A stretch of DNA of 43,033 bases from Acidovorax facilis (lineage in GTDB: Bacteria > Pseudomonadota > Gammaproteobacteria > Burkholderiales > Burkholderiaceae_C). The translations under genes and the position numbers were made by a program. Position 1 is the first letter of the stretch. The number at the start of each line of letters is the position of its first letter. Shown in pieces: positions 25,527 through 35,523 of the stretch. Under the pieces are notes generated by a model. The model searched no databases. It had not been told where the DNA came from and saw only the letters and a program-made list of their open reading frames with translations. Location of the stretch: NCBI RefSeq assembly GCF_023913775.1, contig NZ_JAMXAX010000035.1, positions 1 to 43,033 of the forward strand, written 5' to 3'.

Positions 25527-27632
25527 TCAGATCAGCCCGACGGCCACAAGTATCCAGTCAATCAGCTTGATGCCCACAAACGGCACCAGCAGCCCGCCCA
25601 GCCCATAGATGGCCAGGTTGCGACGCAGCAGCGCAGCCGCACCCACCGGGCGGTAGCGCACGCCGCGCAAGGCCAGGGGAATCAGGAACACGATGACCAG
25701 CGCATTGAAGATCACGGCCGACAGGATGGCGGACGAAGGGCTTGCCAGCTGCATGACGTTGAGCGCGGACAGCTGCGGGTAGGTGGACACGAAGATGGCT
25801 GGCACGATGGCGAAGTATTTCGCCACATCGTTCGCGATGGAGAAGGTGGTCAGCGAGCCGCGTGTCATCAAAAGCGCCTTGCCGGTCTCCACCACTTCCA
25901 GCAGCTTCGTCGGGTTGGAGTCCAGATCCACCATGTTGCCGGCTTCCTTGGCGGCCTGCGTGCCACTGCCCATGGCCACAGCCACGTCGGCCTGGGCCAG
26001 CGCGGGGGCGTCGTTGGTGCCGTCGCCGGTCATGGCCACCAGGCGGCCTTCGGCCTGGTACTTGCGGATCAGCTCCAGCTTGTCTTCGGGCGTGGCTTCG
26101 GCCAGGAAGTCGTCCACCCCCGCCTCGGCCGCGATGGCTGCCGCCGTGAGCTTGTTGTCGCCGGTGATCATCACGGTCTTGATGCCCATGCGGCGCAGCT
26201 CGATGAAGCGCTCCTTGATGCCCGCCTTGACGATGTCCTTGAGTTCAACAATGCCCAGCACATGGCTGCCCTCGGCCACCGCCAGGGGCGTGCTGCCGCG
26301 GAGGGCCACCTGGTCGGCCGCGCTCATGACATCCTGAGGCATCTTGCCGCCCAGGGCTTCCACATGCTTGGCCAGTGCCAGCACGGCGCCCTTGCGCAGC
26401 ATGGTGCCCGCAGATTCCGGCTGCCCCTCGCCTGCGGGCAGGTCCACGCCGCTCATGCGGGTCTGGGCTGTGAAGGGCACCAGCTTGACGCCCTGCGGGT
26501 TCTGGCCATCCACGCCGGCGCGGCGGGCCAGCTCCACAATGCTGCGGCCTTCCGGTGTTTCATCTGCCAGCGACGCCAGCAAGGCGGCGCGCGCAAGGCG
26601 CTCTTTGGATACACCCGGTGCAGGCAAAAATGCGCTGGCCTGGCGGTTGCCATGGGTGATGGTGCCGGTCTTGTCCAGCAACAGCACGTCCACGTCGCCT
26701 GCGGCCTCCACGGCCCGGCCCGAGGTGGCGATCACATTGGCCTGCATCATGCGGCTCATGCCAGCCACCCCCACGGCAGAAAGCAGACCGCCAATGGTGG
26801 TGGGGATCAGGCACACCAGCAGGGCCACCAGCGCGGTCAGCGAGACCACGGTGCCCGCGCCCGACGCCTGCACGCTGAAGATCGAAAACGGCAGCAGGGT
26901 CACGGTAACGACCAGGAACACGATGGTCAGCGCCACGAGCAAAATGGTCAGCGCGATCTCGTTGGGCGTCTTCTGGCGATTGGCGGCTTCCACCATGCCG
27001 ATCATCCGGTCGAGGAACGACTCGCCCGGGTTCACCGCCACGCGCACCACCAGCCAGTCGGACAACACCCGGGTGCCGCCGGTCACGGCAGAAAAATCGC
27101 CACCGGACTCACGCACCACGGGGGCCGATTCGCCGGTGATGGCGCTCTCGTCCACCGAGGCCACGCCCTCGATCACCTCGCCGTCCAGCGGGATCACATC
27201 GCCAGCCTCCACCAGCACCACGTCGCCCCGGCGCAGGTTGGTGGCCAGCTCGGGCAAAAACGCAGCACCGTGCACAGGCTCCTTGAGCTTCTTGGCCCAG
27301 GTTTCCTTGCGCAGCCCGCGCAGCGAGGCGGCTTGCGCCTTGCTGCGCCCTTCCGCCAGCGCTTCGGCAAAATTGGCAAACAGCACGGTGAACCACAGCC
27401 AGACCGTGATAGCCAGCACAAACGCTGGACGCATGCTCGCATCCTCAGGCGCATTGAGTGCATGCAGCCACAGCAGCGTGGTGAAGATGCTGCCGATGTA
27501 CACGATGAACATTACCGGGTTGCGCCACTGCACCAACGGACTGAGCTTGGCCAGCGCGCCCCAGAGCGCGGTCTTGATCAACGCTGCATCCAGCAGCGAA
27601 ACGGAAGAAGTTTTTTTCTTGGTCATTGCCAT
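25527..27632 (-). CDS. kdpB: K+-transporting P-type ATPase catalytic subunit KdpB
   Basis: P-type ATPase subunit that drives K+ uptake, 701 residues. The actuator motif TGES is at 166–169, and its Ser169 corresponds to the serine through which E. coli KdpB is inhibited by phosphorylation. The phosphorylated Asp320 lies in [11 protein letters not shown] and the hinge has [22 protein letters not shown]. Seven or so membrane helices are seen, including the PTTIGGLL loop. The start lies four bases after the kdpA stop. Confidence 0.97.
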   Translation of the reverse strand: MAMTKKKTSSVSLLDAALIKTALWGALAKLSPLVQWRNPVMFIVYIGSIFTTLLWLHALNAPEDASMRPAFVLAITVWLWFTVLFANFAEALAEGRSKAQAASLRGLRKETWAKKLKEPVHGAAFLPELATNLRRGDVVLVEAGDVIPLDGEVIEGVASVDESAITGESAPVVRESGGDFSAVTGGTRVLSDWLVVRVAVNPGESFLDRMIGMVEAANRQKTPNEIALTILLVALTIVFLVVTVTLLPFSIFSVQASGAGTVVSLTALVALLVCLIPTTIGGLLSAVGVAGMSRMMQANVIATSGRAVEAAGDVDVLLLDKTGTITHGNRQASAFLPAPGVSKERLARAALLASLADETPEGRSIVELARRAGVDGQNPQGVKLVPFTAQTRMSGVDLPAGEGQPESAGTMLRKGAVLALAKHVEALGGKMPQDVMSAADQVALRGSTPLAVAEGSHVLGIVELKDIVKAGIKERFIELRRMGIKTVMITGDNKLTAAAIAAEAGVDDFLAEATPEDKLELIRKYQAEGRLVAMTGDGTNDAPALAQADVAVAMGSGTQAAKEAGNMVDLDSNPTKLLEVVETGKALLMTRGSLTTFSIANDVAKYFAIVPAIFVSTYPQLSALNVMQLASPSSAILSAVIFNALVIVFLIPLALRGVRYRPVGAAALLRRNLAIYGLGGLLVPFVGIKLIDWILVAVGLI

Positions 27633-27635
27633 ACC

Positions 27636-29441
27636 TCACTGAACCCGGAGCATCAGGTGCTCCACCATCGGACCCAGGGCCAGGGAGGGCACGTAATTGA
27701 GAAGACCCACCAGCAGCACGGTGCCGATCAGCAGCGTGACAAACAAGGGACCGTGTGTGGGCATGGTGCCCGCCGTGACAGGCAAGCGCTTCTTGGCCGC
27801 CAGCGAACCCGCAATGGCCAGCACCGGCACGATCACGCCGAAACGGCCCAGCCACATCGCCAGCCCCAGCAGCACGTTGTAGAACGGCGTGTTGGCCGAC
27901 AGGCCCGCAAAGGCGCTGCCGTTGTTGTTGGCGGCAGACGTCAGCGCATACAGAATTTCAGAGAACCCATGCGCGCCCGGGTTGGCGATGCCCGCCCTGC
28001 CCGCGTCCGTGGCCACGGCAATCGCCGTGCCCACCAGCACCAGAATGGGCGTGACCAGGATGGCCGCCGAGGTGAGCTTCATCTCACGCACCTCGATCTT
28101 CTTGCCCAGGTACTCCGGTGTGCGGCCAATCATGAGGCCCGCCATGAAGACTGCGAGGATGGCAAACACCAGCATGCCGTAGAGGCCTGTACCAACGCCA
28201 CCAAACACCACCTCACCCAGCTGCATCAGCACCAGCGGCACCATGCCGCCCAGGGGCGTGAAGGAGTCGTGCATGGAGTTCACGGCACCGCATGAGGCGG
28301 CAGTGGTCACGGCAGCGAACAGTGCCGACGCATTGATGCCGAACCGTACCTCCTTACCTTCCATGTTGCCCCCCGCTTGCAGGGCACTGGCGGTTTGCTC
28401 CACGCCCAGCCCCACCCATTGCGGATTGCCAACTTTCTCGGCGGAAACCACAGCGATCACAGCCACCACAAACATCACCGTCATGGCCGCCAGGATCGCA
28501 AAGCCCTGGCGCTGGTCGCCTACGACCCGGCCAAACGCAAAACACAGCGCGGCGGGAATCAGGAAAATCGCCAGCATCTGCACGAAGTTGGTCAGGGCCG
28601 TCGGGTTCTCATAGGGATGGGCGGAGTTGGCGTTGAAAAAGCCACCGCCGTTGGTGCCCAGCATCTTGATGGCTTCCTGCGATGCCACCGGGCCCATGGC
28701 CAGGGTCTGGGTGTTGCTTGTCTTGGCGTCCATCACCGGCGCGCCATCGCTGCCCACCACTGGCTGGCCTGATGGGTCGAGCTTGGGCACTTCATAGGCC
28801 GTTGGCTCCAGCGTCGCCACATCCTTGTAGGCGTCAAAGTTCTGGATCACGCCCTGCCCGACCAGCACGATGGAAATCACAAACGCGATGGGCATCAGCA
28901 CCCATGCCGTGATGCGCGTGACATCGGCCCAGAAGTTGCCCACAAAGCCTTGGCCATCGGTGCTGCGCGCTGCAAAGCCGCGCGCCAGCGCAAACGCCAC
29001 GGCGATGCCGGTGGCCGCCGAGAAGAAGTTCTGCACCGACAGGCCCAGCATCTGCGTGAGGTAGCTCATGGTGGACTCGCCCCCATAGCCCTGCCAGTTG
29101 GTGTTGGAGACAAAGCTGATGGCGGTGTTGAACGAAGAATCGCCCGACACTGCGGCCATGCCCTGCGGATTGAGCGGCAGCAGGTGCTGCAAACGCTGCA
29201 GGCCATACACCGCAAAAGCGCCGATGGCATTGAAAGCCAGCAGCGCCAGCGCATAGCTGCGCCAGTGCATCATCTGATCCGGCGCGACCCCGGCCAGCTT
29301 GTACAAAGGTTTTTCGATGGCATGCATCCACCTTGGCAGGCGGCCATCACAGACTGCGGCCAGCCATTTGCCAAGCGGCCACGCCAGCACGCCCAGCACG
29401 ATCAGGAAGAGCCCCAGCAGGCTCCAGGCAGAGGTATCCAT
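27636..29441 (-). CDS. kdpA: K+-transporting ATPase channel-like subunit KdpA
   Basis: Membrane subunit with the K+ selectivity filter, related to the SKT family of K+ transporters. It has 601 residues and about ten helices. Filter-type loops are visible as [53 protein letters not shown] and [10 protein letters not shown]. Its stop is followed at once by kdpB. The ATG at 29441 lies just after the kdpF stop. Confidence 0.97.
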   Translation of the reverse strand: MDTSAWSLLGLFLIVLGVLAWPLGKWLAAVCDGRLPRWMHAIEKPLYKLAGVAPDQMMHWRSYALALLAFNAIGAFAVYGLQRLQHLLPLNPQGMAAVSGDSSFNTAISFVSNTNWQGYGGESTMSYLTQMLGLSVQNFFSAATGIAVAFALARGFAARSTDGQGFVGNFWADVTRITAWVLMPIAFVISIVLVGQGVIQNFDAYKDVATLEPTAYEVPKLDPSGQPVVGSDGAPVMDAKTSNTQTLAMGPVASQEAIKMLGTNGGGFFNANSAHPYENPTALTNFVQMLAIFLIPAALCFAFGRVVGDQRQGFAILAAMTVMFVVAVIAVVSAEKVGNPQWVGLGVEQTASALQAGGNMEGKEVRFGINASALFAAVTTAASCGAVNSMHDSFTPLGGMVPLVLMQLGEVVFGGVGTGLYGMLVFAILAVFMAGLMIGRTPEYLGKKIEVREMKLTSAAILVTPILVLVGTAIAVATDAGRAGIANPGAHGFSEILYALTSAANNNGSAFAGLSANTPFYNVLLGLAMWLGRFGVIVPVLAIAGSLAAKKRLPVTAGTMPTHGPLFVTLLIGTVLLVGLLNYVPSLALGPMVEHLMLRVQ

Positions 29442-29442
29442 C

Positions 29443-29541
29443 TCAGAACTCCTCCGCGCAGATCAGCGCAAATATCAGGTAGGCCAGCAGCACCAAGGCC
29501 ACGATGGCGCCAAAGCCATAGAGCATTTCCATGCCGATCAT
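29443..29541 (-). CDS. kdpF: K+-transporting ATPase small subunit KdpF
   Basis: A 32-residue protein with one membrane helix ([19 protein letters not shown], then [13 protein letters not shown]). KdpF stabilises the KdpABC complex. A strong GGGGGAG site lies six bases before the ATG; the start overlaps the stop of a still smaller upstream gene (ATGA), and the stop is one base before the kdpA start. Confidence 0.88.
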   Translation of the reverse strand: MIGMEMLYGFGAIVALVLLAYLIFALICAEEF

Positions 29542-29642
29542 GAACGCTCCCCCTTGGCCGGGCCGAACTTGCCCAGCAAAACCACGGCCTCAGCCATGAC
29601 CACCCACAACGCCGCCAGCGCGGCAATCCATAACACGTCCAT
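29538..29642 (-). CDS. 34-residue membrane protein, first gene of the kdp operon
   Basis: A short frame starting MDVLWIAALAALWVVMAEAV and ending [11 protein letters not shown]. One membrane helix covers about residues 3–24, with a basic tail. AGGAG lies seven bases before the ATG, and the stop overlaps the kdpF start by four bases, so it is very likely translated. It is not one of the classical Kdp subunits. Its composition resembles KdpF, so it could be a second stabilising peptide or a leader that couples translation. Confidence 0.68.
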   Translation of the reverse strand: MDVLWIAALAALWVVMAEAVVLLGKFGPAKGERS

Positions 29643-29688
29643 CGACAACTCCTGCATCAAAACGTATGTTTGATTCTCAGAAGGTGGC

Positions 29689-29740
29689 CGTAAAAAGTGT
29701 GCACAGGTTGTGGAGGGCGCCGTAAAAATGGCGTAAAAAT
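29689..29740 (-). promoter_or_regulatory. KdpE-like boxes in the kdp promoter region
   Basis: On the plus strand CGTAAAAAT occurs at 29721–29729 and 29732–29740, exactly 11 bases apart; a third CGTAAAAA begins at 29689. Read toward the kdp genes this is CATTTTTACGCCATTTTTACGG, split here as two 11-base units. That is very like the tandem T-rich KdpE site of the E. coli kdp promoter. The gap to corA shows no clear sigma-70 -10 element. Confidence 0.65.
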
Positions 29741-29770
29741 GCCTGCCCGGTCAGCAGATCGCAGACGGGT

Positions 29771-30745
29771 CTACAACCAACCCGCCTTGCGAAAACGGTA
29801 GTACAGATAGCCACAGGTGCTTGCGATGAGCGCGAGCGCAGCCGCGTAGCCATAGCGCCATTTCAGCTCGGGCATGCTGTCAAAGTTCATGCCCCAGATG
29901 CCCGCAAACGCCGTGCACACGGCAAACAGGCTGGCCCAAGCGGCCAGGCGCTTGACGACCTCCCCATCCTCGATGGTGACCATGGAGAGGTTGACGTGGA
30001 TGGCGGTGCCGATCGTGTCGCGAATGGAATCAATCGAGGTATTGATCCGGCTCAGGTGGTCCACCACGTCACGAAAGTACTCCTGCGAGCCCATGCAGAT
30101 CTGCGGAACACGCCCGCCATGCAGCTTGGCCGCCCCTTCCAGCAACGGGGCCACCGCATGCTTGAGCACTGTGAGGCGCTGTTTGAGTTCGTACAACCGC
30201 CGGATGCTGGCTCGGGCAGCGCCCTGCGTAAAGATCTGCTGTTCGATGGTTTCCAGCTCCACCTCCAGCGCATCGATGACCGGGAAATAGCGGTCCACCA
30301 CCGCATCCATGAGTGCGTACAACACGAAGCCCGGCCCATTGCGCAGCAGCTCGGGTTCCTGCTCGCAGCGCGCACGCACATCCACAAAGCCACGTTGACT
30401 GCGGTTGCGCACCGACACCACGTAGTTCTTGCCAACAAAAACATTGAGTTCGCCAAGCCGTGACACCGGGTCGGCAGCACCGCTGGATTCGAGCAAATGC
30501 AGCACCACGAAGAGGGAGGACGCGTACTCCTCGACCTTGGGCCGCTGGTGGCCATGCCGGGTGTCTTCTACCGCCAGTGGGTGCAGGCCGAACTCGGCCT
30601 GCAGCTCATCCAGTTCCTGTGGGGTTGCATCCTGCAAAGCCACCCACACGAAACACCCTGGCAGCGAAACGTGCTCGCTGATCTCGCTGACGGCGATGTC
30701 GGCCAGCTTGGTGCCATCCTCGTACACAACACAATTGATCAACAC
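29771..30745 (-). CDS. corA: CorA-family Mg2+/Co2+ transporter
   Basis: Pentameric inner-membrane channel for Mg2+, Co2+ or Ni2+. The GTG at 30745 with AAGGGG eight bases upstream gives 324 residues (MLINCVVYEDGTKLADI); the open frame reaches 30802, but that extension is not family-like. A large cytosolic domain with long helices (about 1–255) is followed by two membrane helices, with the signature GMN in FAGIWGMNFDSMPEL at the end of the first. The C terminus is basic (YYRFRKAGWL). It lies upstream of the kdp operon on the same strand; the gap of 128 bases holds the kdp control region. Confidence 0.93.
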   Translation of the reverse strand: MLINCVVYEDGTKLADIAVSEISEHVSLPGCFVWVALQDATPQELDELQAEFGLHPLAVEDTRHGHQRPKVEEYASSLFVVLHLLESSGAADPVSRLGELNVFVGKNYVVSVRNRSQRGFVDVRARCEQEPELLRNGPGFVLYALMDAVVDRYFPVIDALEVELETIEQQIFTQGAARASIRRLYELKQRLTVLKHAVAPLLEGAAKLHGGRVPQICMGSQEYFRDVVDHLSRINTSIDSIRDTIGTAIHVNLSMVTIEDGEVVKRLAAWASLFAVCTAFAGIWGMNFDSMPELKWRYGYAAALALIASTCGYLYYRFRKAGWL

Positions 30746-30917
30746 CGCAGCACCCCTTGCAACACAGAATGGAAGATGCAAGCAATCTTGCCATTGCCAC
30801 AACGCCCCAGATCCACGGGCTTGCGCAACATTTACGGCGTGGGCTGCAATTTTTGCGAACTTTATACGCAGGCTTTTCTACGCTTGCGCTCTTGTCTTTT
30901 TCTCAAAAATTGTTGCC

Positions 30918-31649
30918 ATGAATCCCGCCTCTTCCAAAGTACTCGCCGTCGCCCTGCTGGCAGCTCTTCCCATGCTGGCCAGTGCCCAGCTCACCGGCAA
31001 CGTCAGCCTGATCACCAACTACAAGTTCCGTGGCCAGGACCAGGACGCCACCAAGGCCAAGGCCGTCAAGCCTGCACTGCAAGGCGGTTTTGACTACGCC
31101 TTCGGCGACACCGGCTGGTACGTTGGCAACTGGAACTCCAGCGTGGACTGGCTTGCCAACAACTCGCTCGAATCCGACCTGTATGGCGGCTACAAGTTCA
31201 AGGCTGGCGGCGCCGACCTGGACGTGGGCGCCCTGACCTACATCTACCCCGGCAACAGCAACGGTAACACCACCGAGCTGTATGGCGCGGCCACCATGGG
31301 CCCCTTCACTGCCAAGTATTCGCACACCCTCTCCAAGGACTACTTCGGCTTTGCCGGCGCCAAGGCTGGCTCGGGCCTGAAGGGCCGCAACACCGGCTAC
31401 CTGAACTTCGCGTTTGCGCAGGAAGTGGCCCCCAGCGTGACGGTGAAGGCCTCGGTGGGCTTCACGCGTTTTGCCAGCGACATCAAGGACACCGGTGTGC
31501 CCAACTACATGGACTACAGCTTGGGTGGCACGTATGACTTCGGCGGTGGCCTGTCGCTGGGTGCGGCCGTGGTCGGCGCCAACAAGAAGGCCTTCTTCGG
31601 CCATGTCAACAAGTCGCGCGTGATCGTCACACTGACCAAAACCCTGTAA
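30918..31649 (+). CDS. TorF-family putative porin
   Basis: An outer-membrane beta-barrel protein of 243 residues. The start MNPASSKVLAVALLAALPML gives a clear signal peptide cleaved after A-S-A before QLTGNVSLITNYKFRGQDQ. That opening, the repeated aromatic strands (GGFDYAF, YVGNWNSSV, YGGYKFKAGGADLDVGALTY) and the last strand ending in VIVTLTKTL match the family named gcw_chp/TorF in betaproteobacteria. Barrel strands alternate through the whole length. No partner gene is adjacent. The permeating substrate is unknown. Confidence 0.85.
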   Translation: MNPASSKVLAVALLAALPMLASAQLTGNVSLITNYKFRGQDQDATKAKAVKPALQGGFDYAFGDTGWYVGNWNSSVDWLANNSLESDLYGGYKFKAGGADLDVGALTYIYPGNSNGNTTELYGAATMGPFTAKYSHTLSKDYFGFAGAKAGSGLKGRNTGYLNFAFAQEVAPSVTVKASVGFTRFASDIKDTGVPNYMDYSLGGTYDFGGGLSLGAAVVGANKKAFFGHVNKSRVIVTLTKTL

Positions 31650-31679
31650 CCCCGTCCTCCACAGACAGGCAACGGGCCT

Positions 31680-32633
31680 TCACAGCACGCAGCGCAGCGC
31701 CCGTTCCCCCGCCACCCGCAGCCGCTCTGTGAGCGACGCGGGTGCCAGCACCTCGAACTCGACGTCCAGCGCCATCAGCCAGTACACCAGCGAATCGTTG
31801 CCTGCGCACTCCAGCTGGCAGCGTTGCCCCTGGTCCAGGCTGGACACCACACCAGCAGACTGCGGGATGCGGCGCGACATGACAGCGTAGGGCGCGTGCA
31901 GCACCACCCGCGCCTGTTCGGCATGGTGCGGCGCAGAGATGGAGCGCGACACGTAGCCCTTCAGATCCCCCCTATCGGGCGACGTCCGGGGCGCGAAATG
32001 TGCGCCCACCTGCGGCTCGCCCACGATGCGGTCGATGCGGAAGGTGCGCCAGTCGTTGCGCACCCTGTCCCACGCCACCAGGTACCAGCGCTGGCCCGTG
32101 TGCACCACGCCCTGCGGTTCCACGGAGCGCTGCGCGCTGCGGCCCTGGCCGTCTTCGCAATGGAATTCAATGCGCAGCTGGTCGCGGCAGGCCGATGCGA
32201 GCGTGCCCAACAACGACACCTCGACCACCGGCCCCGTGCGGTCCAGCGGCAGGATGGCCGAACGCAACGCGTCCACGCGCTTGCGCAGGCGCGCCGGCAT
32301 GGCCTGCTCCAGCTTGACCAGCGCCCTGAGCGCGGGCTCTTCAATGCCCCCCACCGCACCGGCTGTGGCGGTGCGCAGCGCAATCGACACGGCCAGGGCC
32401 TCTTCATCATCCAGCAGCAGCGGCGGCAGCGCCTGCCCTGCGCGAAAGGCGTAACCCCCTGCCACGCCGCTGCTGGCATGCACGGGGTAGCCCAGCTGGC
32501 GCAGGCGGTCGACGTCGCGCCGCAGCGTGCGCGGATGCACTTCCAGGCGCTCGGCCAGTTCGGGGCCCATCCAGTGGCTGCGCGTTTGCAGCAGCGAGAG
32601 CAGGCGCAGCAGGCGGATCGATGAACTGAGCAT
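31680..32633 (-). CDS. YafY/WYL-domain transcriptional regulator
   Basis: A 317-residue DeoR-like regulator. The start at 32633 (MLSSSIRLLRLLSLLQ) fits the family; an ATG 14 codons earlier lies in the operator. The winged helix (about 1–60) has LAERLEVHPRTLRRDVDRLRQLGYPVH; the WYL domain (about 135–225) has the GVVHTGQRWYLVAWDRVRNDWRTFRIDRI segment. A WCX-like C-terminal part follows. It is divergent from a glutathione S-transferase gene across a nested palindrome, so it probably controls that gene and itself. The ligand is unknown. Confidence 0.9.
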   Translation of the reverse strand: MLSSSIRLLRLLSLLQTRSHWMGPELAERLEVHPRTLRRDVDRLRQLGYPVHASSGVAGGYAFRAGQALPPLLLDDEEALAVSIALRTATAGAVGGIEEPALRALVKLEQAMPARLRKRVDALRSAILPLDRTGPVVEVSLLGTLASACRDQLRIEFHCEDGQGRSAQRSVEPQGVVHTGQRWYLVAWDRVRNDWRTFRIDRIVGEPQVGAHFAPRTSPDRGDLKGYVSRSISAPHHAEQARVVLHAPYAVMSRRIPQSAGVVSSLDQGQRCQLECAGNDSLVYWLMALDVEFEVLAPASLTERLRVAGERALRCVL

Positions 32634-32636
32634 GGC

Positions 32637-32691
32637 GCCACTGTACTTTTTATTGAGGACTGAAATTGTCCGCAATGGTTCTTACAGTGGC
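32637..32691. promoter_or_regulatory. Nested palindromic operator between the YafY-type regulator and GST genes
   Basis: Outer arms GCCACTGTA (32637–32645) and TACAGTGGC (32683–32691) are perfectly complementary. Inner arms ATTGaGGAC (32652–32660) and GTCCgCAAT (32668–32676) match at eight of nine positions. Both share the same centre at 32664. The 55-base element fills the space between the divergent start codons and is the natural operator for the WYL regulator. Confidence 0.7.
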
Positions 32692-32731
32692 AACACCTTT
32701 TCTTTCTTCCACCACCATCAAGGAGTTCTCC

Positions 32732-33340
32732 ATGTCCATCGTCCTCTACTGGCATCCCATGTCCAGCGCCACCCCCATCGCCTGCGCCCTCGCCGAACTG
32801 GGCGTGCCGCATGAGCGCGTGAAGATCGACATCCGCACCGGCGAACAGCGTCGCCCCGAGTACCTGGCCCTGAACCCCAACGGCAAGGTGCCCACGATGA
32901 CCGTAGACGGTGCCCCGATGTTCGAGGCCCTGGCCATCCACCTGTGGCTGGGCCACCGCTTTGGCGTGGAGCGTGGCCTGTGGCCCGCAGGCGGCACACC
33001 CGAGGCGTTGCAGGCCCTGTCGTGGTGCACTTGGTCGTATGTGACCTATGGTGCGCTCGTGGGACGCCTGCATGTGGCAACCCAAGGCGAAGAGGTTTGG
33101 CGCAACGCCGCCCAAGCAGAAGCCCTCCTGCGTCAACTGAGCGAGTTGCTGGCAGTGCTGGACGCGCGGCTGGCCCAACAGCCCTGGATGCTGGGCGCCG
33201 ACTATTCGCTCGTGGACTTGGTGGTGGGCTCGGTGCTGGGCTACAGCGTCTACCTGGGTGCGCCCGTCAACGCGCACCCGCATGTACAGGCCTGGCTGGC
33301 GCGGGTGCAGGCACGCCCGGCGATGCAGATCGACGCTTGA
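32732..33340 (+). CDS. Glutathione S-transferase family protein
   Basis: A 202-residue cytosolic GST. The start at 32732 has AAGGAG upstream; the open frame from 32666 overlaps the operator. The N-terminal thioredoxin-like domain (1–80) has MSIVLYWHPMSSATPIACALAELGV, the cis-Pro in GKVPTMTVDG and EALAIHLWLGH. The C-terminal helical domain (about 90–200) has the FxxADYSLVDL-like N-capping box (MLGADYSLVDLVVG). It resembles the beta- and nu-like bacterial enzymes; the substrate is unknown. Divergent from its probable regulator. Confidence 0.92.
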   Translation: MSIVLYWHPMSSATPIACALAELGVPHERVKIDIRTGEQRRPEYLALNPNGKVPTMTVDGAPMFEALAIHLWLGHRFGVERGLWPAGGTPEALQALSWCTWSYVTYGALVGRLHVATQGEEVWRNAAQAEALLRQLSELLAVLDARLAQQPWMLGADYSLVDLVVGSVLGYSVYLGAPVNAHPHVQAWLARVQARPAMQIDA

Positions 33341-33364
33341 AGACGGCGCGCAGAACGATGGGCG

Positions 33365-34852
33365 CTACAGCAGCACGATGTCGTACTGCTCCTGCCCCAT
33401 CGCGCTCTCGGATTGCAGCGAGATCGGCTTCTTGATGAAATCCGAGAGACCGGCCAGGTGCTGGCTTTCCTCGTCCAGGAACAACTCCACCACGCGGGGT
33501 GAGGCCACCACGCGGAACTCGCGCGGGTTGAACTGGCGGGCTTCGCGCAGGATCTCGCGCAGGATGTCGTAGCACACGCTGCGCGCGGTCTTGACGCTGC
33601 CCTTGCCCTGGCAGGCCTCGCAGGGCTCGCACAGCATGTGGGCCAACGATTCGCGCGTGCGCTTGCGCGTCATCTCCACCAAACCCAGCTGCGAGAAGCC
33701 GCCCGCCATGGTCTTCACGCGGTCGCGGGCGAGCTGTTTTTTGAACTCCGCCAGCACAGCCTGCTGGTGGTCGTCCCGCACCATGTCGATGAAGTCCACG
33801 ATGATGATGCCGCCCAGGTTGCGCAGGCGCAGCTGGCGGGCAATGGCCTGGGCGGCCTCCAGGTTGGTCTTGAAGATGGTGTCGTCGAAGTTGCGTGCCC
33901 CCACGTAGCCACCGGTGTTCACATCGATGGTGGTGAGCGCCTCGGTCTGGTCCACGATGAGGTAGCCGCCAGACTTCAAATCGACGCGGCGCCCCAGGGC
34001 CTTGGCCACCTCTTCGTCGATGGAGTACAGGTCAAAAATCGGGCGTTCGCCCTTGTAGTGCTGTAGCTTGCCGGCCGCCGCTGGCATGAACTCCTGCCCA
34101 AACGCACGCAGGCGCTGGAATTGCTCCATCGAGTCGAGCCGGATGGTCTGCGTATGGTCACCCACCAGATCGCGCAGCACGCGCTGCAACAGGTCCAAAT
34201 CCTGATGGAGCAGCGACATGGCAGGCAGCTTGAGCGATGCCTCCTTGATGCGCGCCCAGGTCTTGCGCAGGTAGGCGATGTCTTCGGCCAGCTCCGCATC
34301 GGTGGAATCTTCGCCGTTGGTGCGCAGGATGAAGCCGCCGCCACCGCCCATGGATTTATCGCCCACCAGCGCCTGCAGCCGCGCGCGCAGCGCATCGCGC
34401 TCGGCAGGCGGAATCTTCTGCGACACGCCCACATGGTCATCCTGCGGCAGAAACACCAGCAGGCGCCCGGCCACACTGATCTGCGTGGACAGTCGTGCGC
34501 CTTTGGTGCCAATTGGGTCCTTGATGACCTGCACCATCAGCGCCTGCCCCTCGAACACCTGCTTTTCAATCGGCACCTGCGGCTCGTTCTTGCGGGCGAA
34601 TGCGGGCGGCTCGCCATCGGGCTGGCGTTGCCACACATCGGCCACATGCAAGAAGGCCGCACGCTCCAGGCCGATGTCGATGAAGGCCGACTGCATGCCC
34701 GGCAGCACGCGCGACACCTTGCCCAGGTAGACATTGCCCACCAGGCCGCGCTCCAGCATGCGCTCGATGTGCAACTCCTGCACGGCGCCGTGCTCCACCA
34801 CGGCCACACGGGTTTCCTGGGGCGACCAGTTGATCAGGATGTCTTGTTGCAT
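33365..34852 (-). CDS. rng: Ribonuclease G
   Basis: Endoribonuclease of the RNase E/G family that matures the 5' end of 16S rRNA and decays some mRNAs. It has 495 residues, the short RNase G form without the RNase E degradosome tail. An S1 domain (about 35–125) has GNVYLGKVSRVLPGMQSAFIDIG. The catalytic metal-binding Asp310 lies in LTTIDVNTGG and Asp353 in IIIVDFIDM; the zinc-link CEPCEACQGKG is near residue 410. It starts 30 bases after maf; the maf–rng order is conserved in betaproteobacteria. Confidence 0.96.
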   Translation of the reverse strand: MQQDILINWSPQETRVAVVEHGAVQELHIERMLERGLVGNVYLGKVSRVLPGMQSAFIDIGLERAAFLHVADVWQRQPDGEPPAFARKNEPQVPIEKQVFEGQALMVQVIKDPIGTKGARLSTQISVAGRLLVFLPQDDHVGVSQKIPPAERDALRARLQALVGDKSMGGGGGFILRTNGEDSTDAELAEDIAYLRKTWARIKEASLKLPAMSLLHQDLDLLQRVLRDLVGDHTQTIRLDSMEQFQRLRAFGQEFMPAAAGKLQHYKGERPIFDLYSIDEEVAKALGRRVDLKSGGYLIVDQTEALTTIDVNTGGYVGARNFDDTIFKTNLEAAQAIARQLRLRNLGGIIIVDFIDMVRDDHQQAVLAEFKKQLARDRVKTMAGGFSQLGLVEMTRKRTRESLAHMLCEPCEACQGKGSVKTARSVCYDILREILREARQFNPREFRVVASPRVVELFLDEESQHLAGLSDFIKKPISLQSESAMGQEQYDIVLL

Positions 34853-34882
34853 GGCGTTGTTGTTGTCTGTTGTTGCTGTCGC

Positions 34883-35497
34883 CTAGATGGCGAAACCTGC
34901 CGCGCGCAGCAGCTGTGCCGTCTCGTACATCGGCAGCCCCATGATGCCCGAATAGCTGCCAGCCAGGTGCTCCACATATGCAGCAGCCCGGCCCTGAATA
35001 CCGTAAGCCCCGGCCTTGCCCAGTGGCTCCCCCGTGGCCACGTAGGCATCAATCTGCGCAGTGGTCATGGCTGCAAAAGTCACTCGGGATATGGACAGCG
35101 CGCTCAGGCGCTTGGGGCCCACCTGCAGCGCCACGGCGGTGAGCACGCGGTGCTCGTGGCCCGCCAGCTCGGCCAGCATGCGCGCGGCATGGAGCGCGTC
35201 GTCGGGCTTGCCGTAGATGGTGCGGCCGAGGGCCACGGTGGTGTCAGAGCACAGGATGGGCGCATCGGGCAAACCACGGCGGGCGCGCCGGGCCACGGCA
35301 GCGTCGAGCTTGAGGCCCGTCACGCGCTCCACATAGGCCGTAGGCGCTTCGCCGGGCAGCACCACCTCGATGGCTTCGGCGTCCTCGGACTCGTCACCCT
35401 CCACATTGGGCAGCAGCAGTTCGTGGCGCACTCCCAGTTGTTCCAGCAACTGGCGACGGCGCGGGCTTTGGGAGGCAAGGTAGATGAAGTCAGGCAT
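34883..35497 (-). CDS. maf: Maf family nucleoside triphosphate pyrophosphatase
   Basis: Maf proteins hydrolyse dTTP/UTP or modified nucleotides to the monophosphate and are linked to division arrest. It has 204 residues, with [20 protein letters not shown] at the N terminus (the SxSPRR triphosphate loop), [15 protein letters not shown] in the middle (key Asp in CSDTTV), and [22 protein letters not shown] at the end. The [13 protein letters not shown] type suggests the YhdE (dTTP/UTP) subgroup. Located between rlmH and rng on the same strand. Confidence 0.94.
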   Translation of the reverse strand: MPDFIYLASQSPRRRQLLEQLGVRHELLLPNVEGDESEDAEAIEVVLPGEAPTAYVERVTGLKLDAAVARRARRGLPDAPILCSDTTVALGRTIYGKPDDALHAARMLAELAGHEHRVLTAVALQVGPKRLSALSISRVTFAAMTTAQIDAYVATGEPLGKAGAYGIQGRAAAYVEHLAGSYSGIMGLPMYETAQLLRAAGFAI

Positions 35498-35523
35498 GAA
35501 CAGATTTTGATTAAAAATCGGCT

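Noticed and set aside
24819-28295. Very long plus-strand open frame (over 1100 codons) opposite the kdp genes
   Set aside because: It is the antisense shadow of kdpD, kdpC, kdpB and kdpA in GC-rich DNA. Its translation is rich in His, Gln, Arg and Gly with no domain, while the opposite strand encodes complete known proteins.
33365-33400. Possible frameshift or truncation at the end of rng
   Set aside because: The RNase G product has the catalytic core and a complete C-terminal part of normal length for the short form.
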